Shown here: positions 1 to 4,878 of the stretch, piece by piece | How the letters are laid out: each line of letters begins with the position of its first letter | Numbering within the stretch: the stretch's first letter is position 1 | Program-made: the position numbers and the translations under genes | NCBI GenBank assembly: GCA_027080605.1 | Contig: JALWRO010000149.1 | Span: 1 to 5,774 of the forward strand | Reading direction: 5' to 3' | Source of the DNA: Campylobacterales bacterium | Lineage (GTDB): Bacteria; Campylobacterota; Campylobacteria; Campylobacterales; QNZT01 | Length of the DNA stretch: 5,774 bases | Notes under the pieces: generated by a model | What the model saw: the letters and a program-made list of their open reading frames with translations, nothing else | Database searches by the model: none | Told to the model about the DNA's origin: nothing

Positions 1-261
1 TCCGACACTGTATTTGAGAGCGTGAATACCGAAGAGGATGATCGAGTAGAGTCCGAGTTTTTTCAGCTCGTCGCACTCTTTGATCGCTTCGTCGATACTC
101 ATCTGGTAGACACCGGGCATGGAGCCGATCTCTTTTTTGTATCCCTCTTCACCCGCTTTGATAAAGAGGGGGTAGATAAAGTCGTCTACAGAGAGTCTGG
201 TCCGTGTGAGCAGATCGCGCAGTTTCGGGTTGATACGGGTTCTTCTGAATCTTTTAAACAT
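1..261 (-). CDS. hemB: Delta-aminolevulinic acid dehydratase (porphobilinogen synthase), N-terminal part
   Basis: HemB condenses two 5-aminolevulinate molecules into porphobilinogen, the first common step of tetrapyrrole (heme) synthesis in the cytoplasm. The reverse strand reads 87 codons from ATG at 261 to the window edge with no stop. The start MFKRFRRTRINPKL, then LSVDDFIYPLFI (23-34) and IGSMPGVYQMS (45-55), matches the HemB N-terminal arm and first barrel strand. The metal-binding cysteines and the Schiff-base lysines lie beyond the edge, so the active site cannot be checked. The start is supported by GAGG on the reverse strand (269-272) with a 7-nt spacer. The end of the visible part, FGIHALKYSVG, has H and Y where I expect P and D (FGIPALKDSVG-like); this may be lineage variation. 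The gene is divergent from ribA across a 98-bp gap. The family call is near certain; the partial state is due only to the window. Confidence 0.95.
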   Translation of the reverse strand, partial: MFKRFRRTRINPKLRDLLTRTRLSVDDFIYPLFIKAGEEGYKKEIGSMPGVYQMSIDEAIKECDELKKLGLYSIILFGIHALKYSVG

Positions 262-359
262 CTTTTAGCCTCGGGTGTGATAAAATCAATATATATTTAA
301 AATAGATTAATATATTTGGAAAAACGCTGATTTTACCATAAATTAGGAAATAATAACAT
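262..359. promoter_or_regulatory. Divergent promoter gap between hemB and ribA
   Basis: This AT-rich gap must carry the promoters of hemB (leftward) and the ribA run (rightward), unless ribA is read from elsewhere. Candidate -10 boxes for ribA are an extended type TGATAAAAT at 278-286, TAAAAT at 298-303 and TATATT at 311-316. A candidate for hemB is TATATT on the reverse strand at 293-288. No clear -35 box is seen, which fits the RpoD promoters of Campylobacterota, where AT/T-rich periodicity replaces it. The choice among boxes is a guess. The ribA Shine-Dalgarno is AGGAAA at 345-350. I saw no RFN/FMN riboswitch-like structure; about 98 bp is also short for one. Confidence 0.5.
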
Positions 360-923
360 ATGAAAATAGATATATCCCAAATCGCCAAGCTTCCCACCCG
401 GTTTGGCGACTTTTTAATACAGGCGTTTAAAGAGGGAGAAAAAGAGCATTTGGTAATTTTTAAAGAGCCTTTCGGAGAAAATCCTGTTGTCCGTGTGCAC
501 AGTGAGTGTCTGACCGGTGATGCGCTGGGAAGCATGAAATGTGACTGCGGGGAGCAACTGCACTATGCGCTGAAAACCGTTGCCGAACATGGTGGTATGG
601 TAATTTACCTCAGACAGGAGGGGCGGAATATCGGGCTTTTAAACAAGGTTAACGCCTATGCTTTGCAGGATGAAGGACTCGATACTGTCGAAGCGAACCA
701 TCAGCTGGGATTTAGTGCGGATGAGCGCAGTTACGAGATGGTGGAGTATGTACTGAACTATTTCGGCATTAAAAAGATCAAACTACTGACCAACAACCCG
801 AAGAAACTGGAGAGTTTGGAAGGCATAGAGATTACCGAGCGGTTGCCGATAATCATCGAGGCGAATCCCCACAACAAAGGCTATCTGAAGACCAAAAAGG
901 CAAAAATGGGGCACCTCTTTTAA
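360..923 (+). CDS. ribA: GTP cyclohydrolase II
   Basis: RibA opens GTP to 2,5-diamino-6-ribosylamino-4(3H)-pyrimidinone 5'-phosphate, releasing formate and pyrophosphate; this is the first step of the GTP branch of riboflavin synthesis. At 187 residues it is a stand-alone RibA (E. coli about 196), not the RibBA fusion. The zinc site is complete: C50, C61 and C63 in HSECLTGDALGSMKCDCG. RQEGRNIGL (85-93) is the phosphate/GTP-binding signature. Y100, D121 and R123 align with E. coli Y105, D126 and the proposed nucleophile R128. LLTNNPKK (142-149) and the C-terminal KMGHLF are typical. The start ATG follows AGGA at 345-348 with a rather long 11-nt spacer. The stop shares a base with the rsmG start (TAATG). 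It is the first gene of a five-gene overlapping run. No missing residue was seen. Confidence 0.97.
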   Translation: MKIDISQIAKLPTRFGDFLIQAFKEGEKEHLVIFKEPFGENPVVRVHSECLTGDALGSMKCDCGEQLHYALKTVAEHGGMVIYLRQEGRNIGLLNKVNAYALQDEGLDTVEANHQLGFSADERSYEMVEYVLNYFGIKKIKLLTNNPKKLESLEGIEITERLPIIIEANPHNKGYLKTKKAKMGHLF

Positions 924-1456
924 TGGATAAATTTGACGAATACACCAAACTGTTGCTTCAGTACAACAAAGTACACCGCCTTTCAGGGGCGAAGGATGTA
1001 TCGGAAGTAGATGCAAATATTGAAGATTCTCTCTATCCCATGCAGTTTCTGACACCTTCGAAGATCTCAACGGCGGTCGATATCGGTACGGGTGCGGGTT
1101 TTCCGGGCTTGGTTCTGGCGATGGCATATCCGAAGATTCACTTTACACTGGTGGAACCGCTCATGAAAAGAACGGCGTTTTTGCATCTGGTAAAGTCGAA
1201 ACTGGGACTGAAAAATGTCACGATCAAGAGTGACCGGATTGAAAACATCGAAGCGTTTGAAGCGGATCTCATTACGTCGCGTGCCGTAGCAAAAACCGGC
1301 GCTTTGATCGATCTGGCAAGTGCCTTTATCGGTGAGAAGACAGTGCTGCTCTTTTACAAAGGCGAGGGGGTTCATGAAGAATTAAACGCTGCCTGGAAGA
1401 GTGAAGTTATTAACAGAGGGAAGCGCAACTACCTCTTTATCAAAGGATTGAAATGA
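923..1456 (+). CDS. rsmG: 16S rRNA (guanine-N7) methyltransferase G
   Basis: RsmG (formerly GidB) methylates N7 of the guanine at position 527 of 16S rRNA in the 530 loop, using S-adenosylmethionine. The protein has 177 residues, shorter than the E. coli enzyme (about 207), with a trimmed N-terminal helix region. The Rossmann SAM motif is VDIGTGAGFPG (52-62); the second-strand acidic motif is VEPLMKRTAFL (77-87); SRAVA (119-123) and LFYKG (143-147) match the family's later motifs. The start overlaps the ribA stop by one base, with only a weak GGGG upstream, so termination-reinitiation is likely. Its last codons overlap the next gene through ATGA. Loss of RsmG is known in other bacteria to give low-level streptomycin resistance; nothing here suggests it is inactive. 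Confidence 0.95.
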   Translation: MDKFDEYTKLLLQYNKVHRLSGAKDVSEVDANIEDSLYPMQFLTPSKISTAVDIGTGAGFPGLVLAMAYPKIHFTLVEPLMKRTAFLHLVKSKLGLKNVTIKSDRIENIEAFEADLITSRAVAKTGALIDLASAFIGEKTVLLFYKGEGVHEELNAAWKSEVINRGKRNYLFIKGLK

Positions 1457-1698
1457 TTTTTAAACTGATTATACTCGGACTGGTGATTTACGGGGTATAT
1501 ATTCTCTTTATCCGAGAGGGCAATTTGCTGGATCAAGTGAAAGAGAAGACAAAACGTGCCGCATCCAAAGCGGCAGAAAAAGAGGATGCGGAAACCGTGG
1601 TTGAGTGTCACAAATGCGGTGTCTATGTCAGTGTCGATGAAGCGATTTTAAAAGATGGATACTACTACTGCTCCAAAGAGTGCGCGGGGGTCAAATGA
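1453..1698 (+). CDS. PP0621-like membrane-anchored four-cysteine protein
   Basis: This is an 81-residue protein of unknown function. Residues 2-20 form one hydrophobic helix, probably an uncleaved membrane anchor. Residues 23-48 are charged and rich in Lys, Glu and Ala (linker or short coiled coil). The end carries VECHKCGVYV (50-59) and YYCSKEC (71-77). The four cysteines, C52-X2-C55 and C73-X3-C77, look like a small zinc-finger or zinc-ribbon site. This layout (N-terminal helix, then ECxxCGxYV and CSxEC-type ends) is that of the PP0621 family of short proteins; I make that call from the pattern. The start is well supported: AAAGGA at 1442-1447 with a 5-nt spacer, and ATGA overlap with rsmG. 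It also overlaps the next gene by ATGA. The tail most likely faces the cytoplasm, since a reducing site and basic linker follow the helix, but topology is an inference. Confidence 0.8.
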   Translation: MIFKLIILGLVIYGVYILFIREGNLLDQVKEKTKRAASKAAEKEDAETVVECHKCGVYVSVDEAILKDGYYYCSKECAGVK

Positions 1699-2087
1699 TC
1701 ATCATCGGACATCCGTGGGTCGATTTCGAACCCTTTTATCTGGTCAAAAAGATCGAGGACATCAGCTGTACGCCTGCAAACAGCCGTGTCATTTTCTCTT
1801 TCAATGAAGCGAGTCTGCCCCTTTGCCGTCATTGTGCACAAAACGGTGTCTCTTTTGCACTGATCTGCGATACGAAAGAGGATGTTTTATTCGCTCAGGC
1901 ACTGGGTTGTGACTTTATTGTCTGTGACAAAAATGTAGCGATCGATGCTCAGAAATTTGCCGACGGTTATCTTTTCGATGCTAAAATTTTGCTTTATACA
2001 GGAGCACAGTCCGATATGGAGTGGGTTGCCGATCATGAAATAGACGGAATTTTACTGGAAGAGGGAATCGACTATGGAAGTTGTTAA
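1695..2087 (+). CDS. Conserved-looking hypothetical protein (130 aa), unrecognised
   Basis: I do not recognise this family. A start at ATG 1695 is preferred over an upstream in-frame GTG at 1680, because it gives the ATGA overlap seen at the previous junction and follows GGGGG at 1686-1690. No signal peptide or membrane helix is visible. Strand-like stretches recur: MIIIGHP (1-7), SRVIFSF (30-36), VSFALIC (52-58), CDFIVCD (72-78), AKILLYTG (96-103) and DGILLEEG (117-124), separated by helical stretches such as KEDVLFAQALG (61-71). This alternating beta/alpha pattern could be part of a TIM-barrel or Rossmann-like fold, but that is inference. There are seven cysteines (25, 44, 47, 59, 72, 77, 130), including CRHC (44-47). 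No catalytic signature was identified. Its last 14 nt overlap htpX, and htpX's Shine-Dalgarno lies inside it, so the two are probably translationally linked. Confidence 0.82.
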   Translation: MIIIGHPWVDFEPFYLVKKIEDISCTPANSRVIFSFNEASLPLCRHCAQNGVSFALICDTKEDVLFAQALGCDFIVCDKNVAIDAQKFADGYLFDAKILLYTGAQSDMEWVADHEIDGILLEEGIDYGSC

Positions 2088-2916
2088 GACTGTATTTTTA
2101 CTCACACTGCTGACGCTGCTTTTTGTCTGGGTCGGCGGTATGCTTGGCGGAAAACAGGGTATGATGATCGCCTTTTTGATGGCACTTGCGATGAATTTCT
2201 GGGCATATTACAATTCTGACAAAGCGGTGCTGCACCACTACCATGCGGTGGAAGTGGATGAACATAGCGCGGAAGGATTGTATAATATCGTCAGAAGACT
2301 TTCACAAAAAGCGGGTACACCGATGCCGAAAGTCTATATTATCCCGGATCACATTCCCAATGCATTTGCCACCGGTCGCAATCCGAGTCATGCCGCGGTC
2401 GCGGTAACGGAAGGGTTACTGGAACTGCTGGACGAGAAAGAGGTCGAAGCGGTACTCGCACATGAAATGAGTCACGTCAAACACTACGATATTTTAATAG
2501 GCACTATCGCCGCGACCATAGCGGGTGCAATCGCCATGCTGACAAACTTTTTCTACTTTTTCGGCGGAAGCAGTGACGATGAAAGACCCAATCCAATTGT
2601 TGCAATGATTATGATGTTCGTGATGCCGTTGGTAGCATCGATTATCCAGATGGCGGTGAGTCGAAACAGAGAGTTTATGGCAGATGAAGGTGCGGCGAAA
2701 TTGACAAAACATCCCGAGTGGTTGCAAAGTGCACTGCTGAAGCTGGAAAACTACAACAAGGGCGGGATTATTCACGATGCTACGCCGGAAACAGCACATA
2801 TGTTCATCGTCAACCCTTTTACGGGGAAAGATTTTTCATTTGCGCAACTCTTTTCAACACACCCCAGCACTCAGGCAAGGATTGAAAGACTGGAACAGTT
2901 AAAACATAAACTCTGA
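2074..2916 (+). CDS. htpX: Membrane zinc metalloprotease HtpX (M48B family)
   Basis: HtpX is an inner-membrane zinc protease that cleaves misfolded or damaged membrane proteins at their cytoplasmic side, working alongside FtsH in E. coli. The protein has 280 residues, the usual length. Hydrophobic segments lie at about 5-20, 29-47, 139-163 and 174-196. The zinc site HEMSH (130-134) sits in VLAHEMSHVKHYD, and E200 in SRNREFMAD (196-204) is the expected third ligand. PNAFATGRNP (95-104) and the C-terminal STHPSTQARIERL (261-273) are further family marks. The start ATG at 2074 follows GAGGGA (2061-2066) with a 7-nt spacer and overlaps the previous gene by 14 nt. It ends the run, 11 bp before a convergent gene. 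In enterobacteria htpX is envelope-stress induced (Cpx); here its position behind ribA-rsmG suggests constitutive co-transcription, unless an internal promoter exists. Confidence 0.96.
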   Translation: MEVVKTVFLLTLLTLLFVWVGGMLGGKQGMMIAFLMALAMNFWAYYNSDKAVLHHYHAVEVDEHSAEGLYNIVRRLSQKAGTPMPKVYIIPDHIPNAFATGRNPSHAAVAVTEGLLELLDEKEVEAVLAHEMSHVKHYDILIGTIAATIAGAIAMLTNFFYFFGGSSDDERPNPIVAMIMMFVMPLVASIIQMAVSRNREFMADEGAAKLTKHPEWLQSALLKLENYNKGGIIHDATPETAHMFIVNPFTGKDFSFAQLFSTHPSTQARIERLEQLKHKL

Positions 2917-2927
2917 TAGCAAGGGTT

Positions 2928-3308
2928 CTAAAACTTACGTCCAAGGATGATTTTTGCCGATTTTCGTTCTTTTTTGCGTTCAATGATGAGGAAATATTTT
3001 TTATCGAGATAGCTAGATAACACTGCGCCGCTGACTGCCCCGGTAAGGTCAGCGACCAGATCTTTTTCGGAAAATCCACCGTAATCGTACTGATCGTAAA
3101 ACTCTTTACCCAATCCCACTGCAAACGACACACCTGTCGCATAGAGAATTTTTTTTGTTTTTGAGTCACTGCCGTATTCATCCAAAAGTGTTGCACCGGC
3201 ATAACCCAGCGCCATACTGACTTGCATATGCTGTGTTTTGTCAAAGCCGACACTAAAAAGGGAAGTGGTGAGGAACAAGAGTGCAAAGAGTCCGTTTCGA
3301 AGTCTCAT
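2928..3308 (-). CDS. Exported YfiM/DUF2279-like protein
   Basis: This 126-residue protein begins with a basic start and hydrophobic core (MRLRNGLFALLFLTTSLFSVG), a likely Sec signal with cleavage near residue 19-21. There is no lipobox cysteine, unlike enterobacterial YfiM, a lipoprotein. The mature part carries DKTQH (23-27), VGLGKEFYD (64-72) and FSEKDLVADLTGAVSG (79-94). These resemble the DKxQH, SLGASKE and WxxKDFxxDxxGA blocks I recall for YfiM (DUF2279), whose function is unknown. Segments 53-67 and 84-100 are weakly hydrophobic and could contact a membrane. The tail is strongly basic (KKYFLIIERKKERKSAK). The start has a good reverse-strand Shine-Dalgarno, AAAGGA just upstream (3315-3320). 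The gene stands alone: convergent with htpX and separated by 153 bp from lipA upstream. The family call rests on motif memory, so it is tentative; the gene itself is solid. Confidence 0.8.
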   Translation of the reverse strand: MRLRNGLFALLFLTTSLFSVGFDKTQHMQVSMALGYAGATLLDEYGSDSKTKKILYATGVSFAVGLGKEFYDQYDYGGFSEKDLVADLTGAVSGAVLSSYLDKKYFLIIERKKERKSAKIILGRKF

Positions 3309-3311
3309 TTT

Positions 3312-3378
3312 CTATCCTTTTTACATATTCTTAAAAACCAGTATAAGCCAATAGGTTAAAAAAAACATTAAAGGATAG
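3312..3378 (-). repeat. 9-bp inverted repeat spanning the ribosome binding site of the YfiM-like gene
   Basis: CTATCCTTT at 3312-3320 and AAAGGATAG at 3370-3378 are perfect inverted copies, separated by 49 bp. Read on the reverse strand, the downstream copy is the Shine-Dalgarno region (AAAGGATAG, then ATG) and the upstream copy is its exact complement. A transcript starting upstream of 3378 could hide its own ribosome binding site. With a start near 3333 only the downstream copy would be transcribed and the pair would have no RNA role. Confidence 0.55.
3340..3365 (-). promoter_or_regulatory. Candidate promoter of the YfiM-like gene
   Basis: On the reverse strand, TATACT (3345-3340) is a good -10 box, and an eight-T tract (3365-3358) lies where a -35 box would be, in the manner of Campylobacterota RpoD promoters. 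Transcription would start near 3333, leaving about 25 nt of leader before the ATG at 3308. A competing -10 box is TATGAT at 3419-3414, which would give a leader of about 100 nt. The sequence alone does not decide between them. Confidence 0.4.
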
Positions 3379-3424
3379 TTTCTTTAGAAAAAAATGTAAA
3401 AAAAGAGATAAAAATCATATAAAG

Positions 3425-3439
3425 GTAACAAATTGTTAC
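3425..3439. repeat. 15-bp perfect palindrome (possible operator)
   Basis: GTAACAA-A-TTGTTAC has 7-bp perfect arms around one central base. It lies between the lipA stop and the YfiM-like gene, 5 bp upstream (on the reverse strand) of the candidate -10 TATGAT at 3419-3414. Its symmetry and position fit an operator for a dimeric regulator. As an RNA it would form only a 5-6 bp AT-rich stem, and the T-run after it is interrupted, so a lipA terminator is a weaker reading. It is not the Crp/Fnr TTGAT-N4-ATCAA site, nor the NssR-type TTAAC-N4-GTTAA site (the spacing differs). Confidence 0.45.
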
Positions 3440-3461
3440 TTATTTGCAGTGAGAGTGAAAA

Positions 3462-4295
3462 TTAACCCAGCTTCTCCGCAAAATAGGAGCTGCGTACCAA
3501 TATCCCCGATGCTACTGCTTCAAACCCCATCTCCAGCGCGATTACTTTCATCTCGTCAAAAAATTCCTGTGGATAGTAGCATATCACCGGATGGTGGCGA
3601 GGGGAGGGCTGTAGATACTGTCCCAGCGTCAGTTGCGTTACGCCGGCATCGAGGAGTTCATGAAGCGTTTCGATGATCTCCGTTTTTGTTTCGCCCAGCC
3701 CCAGCATCAGGGAGGATTTGACGGGTACGGAGGTGTGTACGGCGTAGTAAGCGAGGGTATTGAGGGAGCGGTCGTAGTCGCTTTGGGGGCGGACTATTTT
3801 GCTAAGTCTTCTGACGGTCTCCTGATTGTGCGCCAGCTTGTCCGGGGTGGAAGCGAGGATGGTATCGAGTGCTTTTGGGTCGGCTTTGCAGTCGGGAGTT
3901 AGCAGTTCGATACGTGTCCGGGGTGATGCGCGGCGGATCGCTTCGACACAGCGGGCGAAATGTCCCGCGCCGTAATCTTTCAGATCATCGCGGTCGACAG
4001 AGGTGACGACGACGTAGGAGAGTCCCAGTTCCTGAACGGAAACGGCTAATCTCTCCGGTTCAGTCGGATCGGGCGGCAGCGGTTTTCCTGTGGCGACGTT
4101 GCAAAACTTGCAGGCTCTGGTACAGGTGTTGCCGAGGATCATGAAGGTAGCACTTTTTCGGGCGTAGCATTCGCTTCTGTTGGGGCACGCGGCAGCTTCA
4201 CAGACGGTGTTGAGGGCGTTTTTGTCGAGGATTTGGGTGATCGTGCGTATCTGCCGTGGATCGGGGGCTTTGACTTTCGGTTTATAGGGTTGCAT
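3462..4295 (-). CDS. lipA: Lipoyl synthase (radical SAM)
   Basis: LipA inserts two sulfur atoms at C6 and C8 of octanoyl groups already bound to lipoyl domains, sacrificing an auxiliary iron-sulfur cluster. The auxiliary cluster ligands are C32, C37 and C43 (CX4CX5C); the radical SAM ligands are C58, C62 and C65 in CTRACKFC (CX3CX2C). The C-terminal RSSY (268-271) supplies the serine ligand (S270) of the auxiliary cluster. The protein has 277 residues, at the short end of the family. ATG at 4295 is chosen because an excellent GGGGAGG (4302-4308) precedes it by 6 nt; an in-frame TTG at 4310 overlaps that site and is unlikely. The gene overlaps lipB by 14 nt. Small departures from the common motifs are LAHNQETV (154-161; usually FNHNxETV) and DYGAGHFA (107-114; usually DGGAxHFA). 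It is the last gene of the operon; no strong terminator follows. Confidence 0.96.
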   Translation of the reverse strand: MQPYKPKVKAPDPRQIRTITQILDKNALNTVCEAAACPNRSECYARKSATFMILGNTCTRACKFCNVATGKPLPPDPTEPERLAVSVQELGLSYVVVTSVDRDDLKDYGAGHFARCVEAIRRASPRTRIELLTPDCKADPKALDTILASTPDKLAHNQETVRRLSKIVRPQSDYDRSLNTLAYYAVHTSVPVKSSLMLGLGETKTEIIETLHELLDAGVTQLTLGQYLQPSPRHHPVICYYPQEFFDEMKVIALEMGFEAVASGILVRSSYFAEKLG

Positions 4296-4878
4296 GCAGA
4301 GCCTCCCCAAAAATCTTTTGGATTTCTGAGATCATGAAGTTATTCACCAATTCACAGTCGATGTGAATATCTTCAGCTTTCAGAGAAGTCGCTTCAATAT
4401 TTTGCAGATTACAGGGGTTGATTTGGTTGTGAAACGCAAGATCGACATCGACATTGAGCGCAACGCCGTGCAGGCTGACACCATCTTTGTATCGAAATCC
4501 GAGTGAACAGATTTTACGGTTTTCGATGTAAAAGCCGGGGTTGGTTTTGTCATAGTAGAAGGGTTTGGGAAACTGTGCGAAAAAACGCATGAAAACGGTG
4601 CGGACATTTTTGAAAAAGAGCGGCGGATTGTGTGCCTGAAAACAGAAGTAGTAGATATTCTGCCCCGGCGAGTGGCAGGTGATCGACCCGCCGCGGTCAC
4701 TTTGGATGACCGGAACTGGCCACTGCGCGTTCCATGCGTCACGCCCGACGGTGAAGCAGGGCGGGTGTGAGGTGAGGATCAAGTGGTTTGCACCATCCTC
4801 TTTTGCCTCTTTGTGCACCTCCAGCATTCGGTGGTACCCCTCTTCGTAGCCGACTTCGCCCCAGCGGTGGAGTATCAT
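4282..4878 (-). CDS. lipB: Octanoyl-[acyl carrier protein]:protein N-octanoyltransferase
   Basis: LipB transfers octanoate from acyl carrier protein to the lysine of lipoyl domains, the first committed step of lipoate synthesis, through a thioester on a cysteine. The 198-residue protein has the usual layout. RGGSITCHSPGQ (62-73) is the acyl-binding motif, K122 in RKICSLGFR matches the catalytic lysine, HG (137-138) follows, and C156 in INPCNLQNIEATSL matches the catalytic cysteine (E. coli C169). The usual motif is RGGxxTYHGPGQ; here Y is C and G is S. The start ATG shares ATGA with the lpd stop and has no clear Shine-Dalgarno, so translation probably depends on coupling with lpd. Its end overlaps the lipA start. 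Residues C156 and K122 separate it from the lipoate ligase branch of the fold, and the lipA neighbour supports the call. Confidence 0.95.
   Translation of the reverse strand: MILHRWGEVGYEEGYHRMLEVHKEAKEDGANHLILTSHPPCFTVGRDAWNAQWPVPVIQSDRGGSITCHSPGQNIYYFCFQAHNPPLFFKNVRTVFMRFFAQFPKPFYYDKTNPGFYIENRKICSLGFRYKDGVSLHGVALNVDVDLAFHNQINPCNLQNIEATSLKAEDIHIDCELVNNFMISEIQKIFGEALHATL
4302..4308 (-). promoter_or_regulatory. Shine-Dalgarno site of lipA, inside lipB
   Basis: The reverse strand reads GGGGAGG, then six bases, then ATG at 4295. It is the strongest ribosome binding site in the window and fixes the lipA start at 4295 rather than the TTG at 4310, which lies within this site. It is embedded in the last codons of lipB (around FGEAL). 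Confidence 0.75.

Noticed and set aside
22..300. 92-codon plus-strand frame at the left edge
   Set aside because: It is antisense to hemB, which is clear from its N-terminal sequence.
254..535. 93-codon reverse-strand frame across the hemB-ribA gap
   Set aside because: It overlaps the start of ribA antisense and the beginning of hemB, and shows no domain.
2819..3286. 155-codon reverse-strand frame, longer than the YfiM-like gene it covers
   Set aside because: It runs antisense into the htpX 3' end and has no good ribosome site. The 126-codon frame has a signal peptide, a Shine-Dalgarno and family-like motifs.
3379..3390. Short palindrome TTTCTTTAGAAA in the intergenic gap
   Set aside because: Only 5-bp AT-rich arms in a very AT-rich stretch; expected by chance.
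3425..3439. Intrinsic terminator for lipA
   Set aside because: The stem would be 5-6 bp and AT-rich with a tiny loop, and no continuous T-run follows directly, so I list it as a palindrome or possible operator instead.
3449..3902. Two plus-strand open frames (3449-3676 and 3633-3902)
   Set aside because: Both are antisense to lipA; the second is Gly/Val-rich in the manner of a shadow frame.
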